Source of the DNA: Blasia pusilla
Taxonomy: Eukaryota; Marchantiophyta; Marchantiopsida; Blasiales
Direction of reading: 5' to 3'
NCBI GenBank assembly: GCA_050084515.1
Contig: CM114271.1
Span: 56,792,001 to 56,856,000 of the forward strand
Length of the DNA: 64,000 nt
Shown here: positions 1-11,865 of the stretch, piece after piece
Numbering within the stretch: the first letter of the stretch is position 1
Layout: each line of letters opens with the position of its first letter
Position numbers and translations under genes: made by a program
The notes under the pieces: model-generated
The model's input: only the letters and a program-made list of their open reading frames with translations
Told to the model about the DNA's origin: nothing
The model's database searches: none

Positions 1-1457
<1,457 letters not shown>

Positions 1458-2814
1458 ATCTTCTTATCGTTAATATGCCATGTGCGAGATCGAAACCTTC
1501 AGAGTCAAAGCAACCGCTAGGTACAAAATCCAATCAAATGCAGATGAGAGAAGCTTTGCAATTCTTCACCAATGTATGTACTCAGCGATGGCGATGTGAT
1601 CAAAAGACCCATTGAGTGGCAAACCGATAGTCGACCACAATTGTCAGAGACTGGTCTGCAGGTATGTCTGTTAACCGGGTGCGAAAATTTGAGAAGATTG
1701 GCGACAAGAAATTTCTCCCTGAGTTAGAGGACCTTCAACTCCTCTATTCTTCGAATAGTTTAAATGTAAAAGTGTTCAGTAAAAGTGGTCTCGTCCCCAC
1801 TCGTCCCAACCCTAAATCATGATAGACATAAACATGAGTTTTAGGTCCAGACGTAGCCTCTTGCGTGGGACAAATTTAGTAGCTACCGCGACGTAGGGTA
1901 TTTGGAAGTGATATCCGGGTCCAATCTGACTGGACCCGGATATTTGGTGATGATCGGAGGAGAGGATGTAGAGGGAAAGAATCTAGACTTGCCCGATACG
2001 CTAGACTGTATCGGAGGGTGTTAGAGTAATAATCCAAAAGGAGAGACTTTAACATCCCAATGACAATTTTTTTACTTTCAGTCGCAAAATTGTCATTGGG
2101 AACTTATGTGATGTGTTAATTTTCGTGATAAAGTTTCAAGTTGCCACGACAAATGTCAAAAACGCTACATCGAATTTAGGTTAGTTCTTTAATTCATCCG
2201 CCTGACCACAATTATCACATTGGGAATGGTGTGAGATTAAACATGTGCTATTGGAAATATCTGCAACCCAAAATAACGAATTGGGTAAGTGTATGTTGAG
2301 AAGGGAAGTACAACATTGTTGAGAAGGTGGAGGTTTGACTTGAACATGTTTTTGGACATTTGTGCATGCAATGAAAATCTACATGTTAAACCTTAAACCT
2401 TTGGAAACATGTAATTCGACTATTTCTCACTCAAAAAACTAACAAATATGGACTCCTTTCTGCCCAAATTCTTTTGAACATCAAAATTTAAACTTGCAAC
2501 CACCCCACTTCTAGTTTTAAATAACTGGATAATTTTTTTATCCACAATTCAGTTAATTTCAATATCCAAAATACAAAATAAAGACCCCGCTTAACCAAGC
2601 CTAAAATTTTTCAAATTATCATATATCCTAAAATATGCTTTTTTAGAAGAATGTAAAACATCTAGGAGAAAAATTTGGAAAAAATGACATGCAAATCGGG
2701 AAAGTTTAATTTTCTAATGTTTCTAAACATTAAATAACTCACAAACTAAAACCATATCATGTCTTTTTCCATTCTCCCATTTTCTTCTTCATGGTAGCAT
2801 TGGATGACCAACAA
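1458..2814. other. Non-coding, AT-rich, with one strong hairpin
   Basis: I see no supported gene here. The only distinct structure is a perfect 13-bp inverted repeat at 1911-1923 and 1931-1943 (ATATCCGGGTCCA and its complement) with a 7-base loop. It may be a relic of a small foldback element. Confidence 0.5.
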
Positions 2815-3112
2815 ACCCAAATAGTCATATGCGTGTCATACGAGAATTGATTCATCTCTTCTTCACTCTCATCGTGACAACGAACTGTACTTGCATCTTT
2901 TTTGAATCTCCTAGGTTGATGCAACACCTAGAAGTCATATCCCAACAACAATAGAGCCCATCTAGCAAGCTCCCCTTTAAGCTTGTTGGATTCAATTAAC
3001 CACTTCATTACTGATGAGAGTAAAGGCTTATCGGACAAATAACATCTAAAATTTACTATGACCCATACTCTAGCAAAGTACTCTCCCTCACATAAATTTT
3101 AGTCCACCTCCA
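2815..3112 (-). pseudogene. Ty3/gypsy RNase H relic
   Basis: Translated on the minus strand, this stretch gives GEYFARVWVIVNFRCYLSDK, then KPLLSSVMKWLIESNKLKG and ELARWALLLLGYDF. This is the layout of the Ty3/gypsy RNase H region, where YLL...TDH.PLKWL is followed by LARWALLLQEYDF. A stop follows the last motif, and no protease, RT or integrase is recognisable next to it. It is read as a short decayed retroelement fragment. Whether it belongs to the same lineage as the DNMT-bearing elements at 18-29 kb cannot be told from this piece. Confidence 0.6.
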
Positions 3113-3779
3113 CAATGTTACTAGAGTGACTAGCGTAAACCACTACCAATTCCTTACCTCTTCATCATACTACATTACAAACAACAAAGTCTATGATACT
3201 TATGCAAGTAAGGACATGAGAAATGAATCATAGTCCTGGGAAGACAATGAGTCAAGACAAATGTACATCTTCAAACTAGTCCTAGGAAAAAAGGGGCATG
3301 GCCGCTGGTAGGTACACAAAGTGAGGAAAGAGAGATGGAAGATCCTTCAAATAATTACTCGAATTCCAAGGTAGATAGCTCAAGAGTAGAAAGAAGTCAA
3401 GACGTATGAAAACGCCACCATGATAACTTGATAAGGCTAGTTACAAAATAAAAGGGCGATAAGACTCACCATGAGACACTAAACTATACAAGTCAAGATG
3501 GGCATTAGCCATGAGACGTATGAAAAGTGGGACAGTGTCTTAAGGTGAGATGGAAAAATTATGTCATAAGACTCACCAAGAATTTTGGGGATTAACTAGC
3601 CAAAAGGCCTATGCGCGAGACATAATCCAAGATAGCTTAGCAATATAGATTGGAAACTCGCTGGAGTAAAAATGGTTACCGACTTCTCAAAATTGACTGT
3701 GAGCTCATATAATAAAGATGATCATTCTATGGGAACCTAAACCAATGTGCAATTCTTTGAAAAAGTATGAAAAAATAAA

Positions 3780-3861
3780 CTATATAATGAAAAGAGAATG
3801 GGGTTAGAGAAACCCTCAAACCGGTAAGTTTCTCTAACCCCATCCTCTTTTAATTATATAG
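3780..3861. repeat. Long inverted repeat (33-nt arms), MITE- or miRNA-like hairpin
   Basis: Arms 3780-3812 and about 3829-3861 are nearly perfect complements. They run from CTATATAAT through GGGGTTAGAGAAA to the mirrored TTTCTCTAACCCC and ATTATATAG, with a loop of about 16 bases. The RNA would fold into one long stem. It could be a foldback transposon or the source of a small RNA; the sequence does not decide. Confidence 0.6.
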
Positions 3862-5205
3862 ATTTGACAATACCCTAAATTACCAGGACCAAGGAATGGA
3901 CGGATATCCAAAATAAAACCCTCACCCGTGCATCACAATAGTTATCTATATAAGAATTGACGACCCCATATGCACAATACAACAAGATAGGCTAAATGTT
4001 TGAATTTTGTTGTTTGAGCCCTAATAGATGGATAGGAATAGAGAAAACGCATAGGGATTTGAGTGGAATAGAAATTATTTATTAATGAAATAATGATTTA
4101 CTAAATATGATAATGGGTGATTATAAATATTTATAAAGTAAAATAATTATGATGAATAAGAAAAAAATTAGAATTTGTCCCTTAATTCATGTTTGATGGA
4201 AGGGAAAGTAATTTTTAATGGAGAAGGAGCAAATTTTATTTAAATTTTATTGAAAGATAAAATTACTTAAGGGATCCGGATATCATTTAAATTTGAATGG
4301 AAGATTCTAATTACTTAGAAGAATGAAATGTTATTACTTTTTTAAGATTTTAGAAAATAATTTTTAAAATCTTAAATGAATAATATGATTCTCTTAAAAA
4401 ATAATTTTATTAATTCACATGTGAGATTTTGGGAAAGGAAAATGAATTTGAATGGAAAAAGAATACGTTAGTTAAAATTAACTAAAAATTTAATTAATGA
4501 ATGTATATTTTGGTGAGAAGGGGAAGAATTCTATTATTTCTACTTCTGCGGAAGCGTGAAATTATTTAGGTTGATGGGTATTGTTTAAAAATGAAAATTT
4601 AGACTTCAATTTTAAAATTAAATTAAATTAAAAAAAACATATAATTAGAAAGATTATTACTAACACCTGTTTTATGACTGAGAATGCATTTTAAATTTGC
4701 AAAACACCTCTAAGTGCAGAAAGAAATTGTTTTTTGCAACATGATCGATCCGGCCCGCTAGTTAAACATGTGTAGAGCTAGTTTTTAAACATGAGTGCAG
4801 GACAGTTGAATAAGCTAAAGAAATGAACTACCGAGATTGGAGGACGGATGATGGTCTAAAAATTGAACGCAAGCAGCGCAAGGAAAGTGATTCATCCCCT
4901 GACGGGTAGGAAGCGACCTCCGCTGTTTGGTCGTGACGCCAGGTGACTGATCTGGTGACATGTACAACAAGAACAGCGCTGTGTAGTCTGGAAGACCACT
5001 CATGAAATCCAACGCTCTACCTCTTCCTTGGAATTCAAAGCGAGCACTGCCGCTGCAAGTGAAGGACTCGATGACAAGTAGAGAGTAGAAAAAGACCTGC
5101 GCTGTTTGGATCGAAAGAGCGCTCCTAACATCTCGAGAGTGAATGCGAGCTCTACAGTGGAGGTGATTAGCATGCTGACCACTGCATAACACACGGAAGA
5201 AAACT
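3862..5205. other. AT-rich intergenic, no gene seen
   Basis: This is very AT-rich to about 4740, then of mixed composition. Open frames on the minus strand near 4815-5194 have no recognisable domain. They lie beyond the apparent poly(A) signal of the small gene upstream, so I treat them as chance. Confidence 0.45.
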
Positions 5206-5266
5206 ATTTTTATTAGAAGAACGGTCGTGGAGCCTGGCTATGCCTGCGACACCGGTGTCGGTGCAG

Positions 5267-5595
5267 CTATTGGCAGACCGTAGAACTGCCACGTTCTTTG
5301 CCTCCGACAGCTTCGAGCCGAAATGAAGATAAGCAACGCGCTCGGTCTACATCCGAGGGACCCAACTTTGGCACATTGCACCTATCTTCACCGGTGAAAA
5401 GCATCTGTGAAAAATAAAAGACGGAAGCGACACGGTGCCACCGAGAAACCGATATAACACCTCTCTATACTCTCTTGAGATATGGCGAGAGATTGAGTGG
5501 AGGGTGCAAACGCCAATCACAGAAAAACTCACCCACCGCAGTTCCTGGATGCGGTAACGAGGCGCAGTTCCACGATTGATTAGGTTGGCAGTCAT
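5267..5595 (-). CDS. Small two-exon gene, unrecognised product (66 aa)
   Basis: An ATG at 5595-5593 opens MTANLINRGTAPRYRIQEL and reads to a GTGAGT donor (exon 5595-5533). An acceptor (TTCACAG) at 5405 allows an in-frame second exon, 5404-5267, ending in TAG. A minus-strand AATAAA (5214-5209) lies about 55 bases past the stop, as expected for a poly(A) signal. I do not recognise the product; the N-terminus is basic with no clear membrane segment. The gene is head-to-head with the DTW gene, which starts about 420 bases away, so the two may share a promoter. The short length means it could still be a chance reading or the 5' part of a longer gene. Confidence 0.35.
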
Positions 5596-6011
5596 GGTGG
5601 GGATTTTCCCACCGGGGTTGGTCGGAGGCCCGGCGAAGAGCGCAGGTGCAGAGGTTTAACAGTTTCAGCTGAAGGGAGCGTTTGCGCTTGCTTTCCAGGT
5701 AACCGACGATGCCCTAAACCGGGACTTGCTTGATCACGCACGCATACATACGCTGTTCATCCATCTACCCACCCAGGGGTTGCTAGCGCCGGCTTCACGC
5801 CGGAGGAAACTGCAATTCTTGGCACTTACTTAACAGCCATTGCAAAGCTTGGGTGGGCTTCAAGAGGATCTCTGGGAAGCCTTTCAAGCTCGTGGTTTGG
5901 AGAAGCCTTTCTTCGGTGTTTGGGATCTGCTGAAGGTTCAATTGTGCGCATGGTTTGAGTGGAGCTAAGATCGGCTGAGTGAATCGCGGCTTGGGCCGGT
6001 GGTTGGCATTC
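5596..6011. promoter_or_regulatory. Candidate bidirectional promoter / 5' leaders
   Basis: This is the interval between the start codons of the minus-strand small gene and the plus-strand DTW gene. It is less AT-rich than the flanking intergenic DNA. I see no clear TATA box on either side. The call rests on gene arrangement only. Confidence 0.35.
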
Positions 6012-8993
6012 ATGCCTCTCGTTCGTGTGTTTTCTGCTTTCACTCCTCTACAAAATCCTGTTTGGGGTTTGGTGAGACGGCCCACAATTTCCATGCCAAA
6101 GGTCTGTGCTGTGCCCTCTGAGCTATCTCCGATTATCTTACAATTGGAGACGAAGGGTGAGAAAGTGGACGAAACAGCTGAGGAAAGTGGTGCCGTTCGG
6201 ATTGCCGGGTACGCAGGTAGTGATGAGGATACGCTACTTCGGGATTGGCAGCTGTTCTGCAAGGAGCAGCCGCTCCCAGTGCTTGTGAAACTGAACATGC
6301 AGAAGATTAAGGAGATCGAAGTGGAACTCGGTGAGGAGCTTCATTTCGGAGGGCCTCGTGGATCGCTGAAGGTGCACGGCTGATGCTCTTTCAGTTCCAC
6401 TGATTCAATTTTGATTCTTCTTCTTGCGCTCACGTTCAGCGCTCCGATCCTTCTTTCTAACTTACTGATTTTCGAATTGGATCTCGTTCCGCGCGTTCTG
6501 AAGGTGGACTTGAATTCTGCTTGCAGGGTCGACCCGGAGCGGAGGAAGATCACAGGCACAGGGCAGTTTATGTAACCTTGTCAGATTCTGAAGAAAAGTT
6601 GCAGAATTTCACTGCACGGCAAGTGGCCTGCCGAGTACTGGGGAGCAAGGGATATCTTTGTAACATTGTATACCCCTCTTTCGTCATTGCTGTCATGTGT
6701 GCAATTTAGCAGATGAGTCGTTATACTTCCTCGAATGAGCACAGGGTCAAAGAATTTCAGAGTCGTCATTGTATCCAGCTCATCTATCAGTGTTCACAGT
6801 TGAATTTGCGGTTGGTTCCAGCTTTTGGAGCAGTGAAAAAGAAGGCACTGAAGGAATGTTTCTTCTTGAAATGGTGGGCCCAGCGTTTGTTGTCTGGTCA
6901 AAGCTTGCGAATTGTAGCATTAACTCTCTGTGGACGAGTATATCGACTTGAGGCTGCTAACTATTTCGTTGCCTTTTACAGTGCTGGCTCCCACAACGAG
7001 ACTGCATGTGTGAGACATATGAGAAAGGGTCTTTGTGGCCAGGTGTATGCTTGTGGGTATACATGCACCCTAAGGTGATACTACCCCCCTTTTTATCTGT
7101 CACGTAGCTAGCCAGTATTGGTTTTACAGTTTGCATTCAGATTCTTGCATCAGGAGCTTATCACGTGAACTTTTCGGATGCCAACTTTTTTCTTCTAAGT
7201 GATCTCAAAAAACTTAGCGTTTTAAGCTTCTTCAAACGTCTGTGCAGGATTTTTTGAGGAAAAACAACACAGGGAAGCTACTGTGGCAAGTTTTCGGAGA
7301 TAAAGCAGCAAAATTAGCAGTTTGTGGGATACCTGACCAGGAAGACATCATGTGGAATGTCTTCAAAGAGGCAGGTCCGCTGTGAAACCTCCATTTATTG
7401 AACTTTTGGTGTGTTGTACAACAATCTAGAAGTTTTTACAGTGACCAGTAAGTTAATATCAGAGGTCTTTTTAAGAGTGACATTGATCATAGGTATATGC
7501 CATAATGATGAAGTTACTCCTTTCCAGAGCTGATTAATTGTCTGTATTTATTTGTCCCTGAGAATGAAGGGGAAGCTGGTATTTGTCTGGTCTTTGCAGG
7601 AAGGGACTGCGTCTGGTGTGTGTATCCTGAAAATCCTCAAGAATATGAAGTTAAAGATATCTCAATACCTGGGAAAGTGATATCTGTGCTAAACGAGAAC
7701 GAGGTACAATGGATACAATACCCTACTTCAAGTATATCTTTATTACAACGTCCTTCAGGAATCCTCTGGTCATTTACGAAATCCCTTTTGGGGATATCAT
7801 AGCAGGGCTGGTAGATTGCAGGGGATCTGCGACTTCCAACAAGCTATAAATATATCTTATAGAGGATGGACAATGCTCACTAATTACACTGAAATGCACC
7901 GTGGTTTTATTTAATCGGGAAGTTTCATACACTGAAGTTGGTGATGGTTCTAGGATGCGGGTGGAAATCAATTACATTTTGTGCTCATCGATGGGACTTG
8001 GAGCAATTCCAAGGCCATGGTTAGCCGTCTAAAGGTACAGTGCACCAAAAATCTGTTCAAGTTAAACTGTCAGGTTTGCGTTGTTGTTGCCTTTCAAAGG
8101 GAAGGACTCTGTTGTAGAACTTTCTAGGTGGTGTCCAACTGCAGGAAGCTCTGTTGTGCGTGGCAGTTGATTGACTGTACACATATCTTGCATCTATTGT
8201 CTGTCTCTTGTGGGAAGGAAAATTTCTCAAGTGTTGGTAATCTAGCTTTACACCTAGACTCTGACCTTACCAAGATTTTCATTGTTCGATGGTTCAGGAT
8301 CGAGCAAGTGCCTTATGGAATGGGAGCAGTATGCGATGTGTTGCACTTTCACCAAAGTCGGTGTCTGTGATGCATGGTTTGAGGTATGTACTACCATTTT
8401 TATACAGTATATAAAAATGTAGAATACCTTAAAAATGGTGGATACATTTTTATACAATTAATTATTATACATTATTATACATTTCTATAAATTCTACAAC
8501 ATGTATAAAATGGTGTATGTTGTAAGAGTATCTTGAGAAGGCCCTGTAAAAGCAGGATTGTGCTGTGTAGTATCCGTTGTCCTCACTGCACGCCGAATTC
8601 AAACCCAATTTTCAAATAGGATTTGTGTTCTGAACCCTACGATGCAGCTGTTCCTGATTCAAGATTTCTGATACTAAGCCCCTGTTATGGGATGAGAAGG
8701 CACAGTTCGTGTGGGAAAGAGTTCTTACTTATCATGCAAAGTGTATTCTGTTTCGTTTTATGTGTAGGCCTCAACCATCCACTGAGCGCACATGTACAGC
8801 AGCAGCAGCAGGGCAGTTGCTCCGAGAGTTGAGCATGAAAAGCGAACTCGTAGGACTTGGACTTGATCACTCAGCTGAACTCCTCGATGATGGTTTACTA
8901 AGCTTGCAGGACGCACTTGTTTCAAGGCGCAGACGTGTGGGTCGTACCACAGCTCGTTTTGGTCGCGTAAAGTGCAATGCCCTGATAAGTTAA
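6012..8993 (+). CDS. DTW-domain tRNA-uridine aminocarboxypropyltransferase
   Basis: Predicted to transfer the 3-amino-3-carboxypropyl group of S-adenosylmethionine to a tRNA uridine (acp3U), as TapT and DTWD1/DTWD2 do. Eight exons join in frame: 6012-6371, 6527-6667, 6982-7074, 7248-7374, 7600-7703, 7954-8034, 8298-8383, 8768-8993, about 405 aa, all GT-AG. Residues 1-30 are Arg/Ser-rich and may be a targeting peptide. A zinc-type CNICWLPQRDCMC cluster (C165, C168, C175, C177) spans the exon 2-3 junction. Exon 4 has FLRKNNTGKLLWQVFG. Exon 6 has the DTW signature LIDGTW (D288-W291). Exon 8 has the second signature ERTCTAAAA and ends in a basic tail. The start is the first ATG after an in-frame stop at 5976-5978. 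The frame is intact throughout. Exon 1 (120 aa) has no domain I know, so the true N-terminus is the least certain part. Confidence 0.9.
8391..8518. repeat. MITE-like AT-rich inverted repeat in intron 7 of the DTW gene
   Basis: The left end (CTACCATTTTTATACAG) and right end (CATGTATAAAATGGTG) are imperfect complements. The interior is almost pure A/T with repeated ATTATACATTATTATACA. It looks like a small non-autonomous DNA transposon in an intron. No clear target-site duplication is seen. Confidence 0.4.
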
Positions 8994-10290
8994 CCCCAAT
9001 GGGTGCGCCAAATTTTTCCTCAGTGATTCTTATCCTTTATAGCCTTCATGTGCACGAGTTGGAACCCTCTTTGAGTACTCTGAAGTTGAGCAGAACTGAT
9101 ACTTCTCTACTTGAAAGTGAGGACTTTCCAGTGCAGAACATTCGTCCGTCAACACTCGGCCCTAACCCACTTTTTTAGATATGAAATAGGAAGTGGGTTA
9201 AGCGATTCATTAGTTTTTGTGGATAGCTTACGGAATCCCCTTTTTGTGGGGGAAAGAAAAAGAGCGGATATCAATGATTTTATCAGGAAGAAAAGCTTCC
9301 TTATCATGAGATAACTTTCTATTCATTTCTTTGGATTGGATGTTGAGACCAGCAGATGTACGCCCGTAAGTAGGAGGCTTCCATTGGAGCTCTTCATGGG
9401 AGGGAGTTAGGTGGTATTGCACCATTATCCAATTTGAGATGAGATCTGTGTGCGATTGCGGATGCAGTAACAGTAATCTTTTCAAGGTTGAAATGAAACA
9501 ATTCCCAACTCTAGCGAATTTCCAGGGTCACTTGTTTGTTCATTGTTTGAAGCTGTTGTGTTGGATTCTCCATGGGATGAATAATCCGGCCAAACAGGAA
9601 AATAGTGAAGGCCAAAAGAAATTATGAAGAAAATGTTTGTTATGGAAAATATCAGCAAGAAATTGATAATGAGAATAAGTGACAAGAGGATGGAGAGAAT
9701 GGATAGGAATTTCTACTAGCAGAAAGTATAAAAGGCCTGAAGAACAGAGAAAAATGATTAAGAAGAAAAAGCTGCGGCAAGAAAATGGATGGATTTTTAT
9801 TACTTCCCATACTATTGGTCCAGAAGGTGAATGGTCCCACTGGAAAATCCCCGAACAACAGAGAAGAAAAAGACAAACTTAGATGGAAAGAATGTTTGCA
9901 AGGCATGCAAATTTACCAGTACCTTACTAACAACTTAAATAGTACTTCATGATAAACATGCAGTGGTGATCAAATGAAGCACTTTAGGGAAGGACAATTT
10001 TGTTATTGGGACACTTCTCCAATTAGTATGGAGTAAATTTGAGTATTTATCTTTACTGCCCTTATCATGCGCCGCAAATGAATTCATGGGCTCCCTTATA
10101 GCTCCATCTTCTAACATGCCGACTAAGATCATGCCCATCTTGCTGGAAAATGCAATGCATTGTTTTTATCCCTACATGAACGATTCCTCACAAAGGAGAA
10201 TACAACACCATGTTATAGATCATTTGCTCAATAGATTCTCTCTGGTGTTAGACTAGACTGCAAGGTGATACATGCCTCTACTTATGATTT
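8994..10290. other. 3' flank of the DTW gene; no further gene seen
   Basis: This holds the 3' untranslated region and intergenic DNA. One perfect 10-bp inverted repeat (TAACCCACTT/AAGTGGGTTA) lies at about 9163-9201. Open frames on either strand show no recognisable domain. Confidence 0.45.
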
Positions 10291-10640
10291 GTATCTATAT
10301 TGAAGGGAGGGTGCCACATTTTCACTCGTCCATCTCGTAGGAAAATTCGATGCAATGAGAATATGAGGGGAGATATGTTGTGGAAGTGTATCTCACACTT
10401 CTTTTTGTTCTCCATGTCCTCCACTGGGCAATTGATGATAGCCAACATAGAGATCCAAACAGCTGAAGATCTTTGCATGCCCCACTACACAAAGATCTCT
10501 TCGGGTGTAGGCATAACATAGCAAGTAGCCTTCATATGGCGATTGATAGGACAATAATACCCACACATCCGCATATCGATCCACCGACCATGCATATCCT
10601 TCTTCGCCAAGTCACTTGGCACTTCGTCAATTCTATCACG
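10291..10640 (-). pseudogene. Ty3/gypsy reverse transcriptase relic
   Basis: The minus strand reads KKDMHGRWIDMRMCGYYCPI, then NRHMKATCYVMPTPEEIF, which matches the start of the gypsy RT domain (KKD.HG.W.DRRMCGDYRPIN ... YAMPTPEEIFD). After a frameshift it continues as AKIFSCLDLYVGYHQLP, the next conserved block. It then degrades and lacks the YxDD box. The plus-strand element at 23.07-23.29 kb carries the same blocks in better condition. This is a truncated, dead fragment joined to receptor-kinase sequence on its upstream side. Confidence 0.75.
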
Positions 10641-10800
10641 AATGTGTTCTGGGAGTTTCAAAACCAGAGGAAGGAATCTTGGACGATCATTGTTAAAGTT
10701 CGGCAACCGATTGAAGAGCATGGCGAGCTCTTTCTTGCAGTCGGGCGGATTATAAGTAGAAGGAAGATACCTTATTTCAGAGCCAAGCCCATCCAAATTT
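10641..10800 (-). other. Unidentified coding-like linker between kinase and RT relics
   Basis: The reading frame that enters the RT relic is open upstream and gives KKELAMLFNRLPNFNNDRP and FLPLVLKLPEHIRDRIDEVP. I do not recognise it, and it fits neither the kinase N-lobe nor the gypsy RT. It may be a third captured fragment. Confidence 0.3.
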
Positions 10801-11146
10801 CCGACAGAAACTTTCCCGTTTTAAGTGTACCCTTGTACACCACTCCAAACCCTCCTTGCCCCAATATCTGGCTCGGATTGAAGTTCTCAATGGCATTTTT
10901 TAGCTCTTTGTAGGCGAACCTGTGTAATTTGACAGTGCTACCGTCATACGGACTTGTTATGCTTTTCTTCAAACGCCAAAAAAAAAAGAGCCAAGCCACG
11001 AGAATATCACAGCCCCCGCTCCTCCCCCAATTGGTATGCCCAAAATCAGACTCTTGCTGCTTGACTTCGACTCAACGGGCGCCAGGTACGAATTCGGTGG
11101 TGGAATCGTTTGAAAAATCTGCCTCGTTGGCATGCTGGCCAAAGGT
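10801..11146 (-). pseudogene. Receptor-like kinase fragment (TM, juxtamembrane, start of kinase)
   Basis: On the minus strand a short extracellular tail ([14 protein letters not shown]) runs into a hydrophobic segment ([14 protein letters not shown], then [10 protein letters not shown] after a one-base shift at a T tract). A basic stop-transfer, a juxtamembrane stretch ([17 protein letters not shown]) and the kinase glycine loop [13 protein letters not shown] follow. These are the transmembrane-to-subdomain I parts of a plant receptor-like kinase. The frame then leaves kinase sequence after GTLK. No catalytic lobe is present. The frameshift and truncation make it a pseudogene fragment, possibly captured by a transposon. 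Plus-strand open frames over this region are its shadows. Confidence 0.7.
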
Positions 11147-11865
11147 GCTTCCCGTTTGCGTTCTCATGCGCTCCTCTCCTTCTTGTTTTACAAACTCTCA
11201 CCTCGTCTCCTGCCCTCTCTCCCTACACTGTGCCTCTCCCAACTTCGACACTCCTCAACCCTCCTCTTCGTCCACAACACTTCCATATCATGCCACAAGA
11301 TTTGTCGCTCTCTTTCCCACCGAACAGCAATGAATTTTCCCCTTTCACTTTGCTTCCACTCCTCTCTCACAGTTCGTCATCTGCATTTCCAAAAGGAAAT
11401 CCCCAAGGGAATCACACATTAAAGGTCGCCTCCCCAATTGTAGCAGCAACAACGTTGAGTGCAACAGAAGGTGGTGGGAAATTGGAAACGGAAACTTTGA
11501 AGACTCGTCTTAATTCATCCGGTTTGTTGGGCTACTATTCCCTCTGTAGAATTTTTTTTGTGATATGTGGAAATCTTGAGGTTAATGAACCCAGGAGGGA
11601 TGGTGCTGGTCATTGCAAGGCAATCGCTAGCCAACACCTTGCTGGGACTCATGAGAAGGTAGCACAGAGTTTGCTGTGTACATAAATCACAGACATAGAT
11701 CTATTGTGGATCAGAAATTTTGAGCTTGAACCGCTCAAAAGCTAAAAAGCTTGAACCACTCAAAGGCTAAAGAGCTACAAGCTCCTGTCTCCATCCATTC
11801 CATACTGTGTCAGTTAACACAATATCACTACTGGTGCTTGGGATATACTTCCATTCCATTCTTCT
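11147..11865. other. Pyrimidine-rich non-coding stretch
   Basis: The plus strand is rich in C/T to about 11.4 kb. On the minus strand this would be the extracellular side of the kinase fragment, but no leucine-rich-repeat, lectin or similar repeat is recognisable. Confidence 0.4.

Noticed and set aside
4815-5194. A 125-codon minus-strand frame as a gene
   Set aside because: It lies beyond the apparent poly(A) signal of the small gene and has no domain; two frames overlap with equal weakness.
11110-11685. Plus-strand frames of up to 191 codons
   Set aside because: They lie opposite the receptor-kinase fragment or in pyrimidine-rich DNA and read as low-complexity Ser/Pro/Leu sequence.
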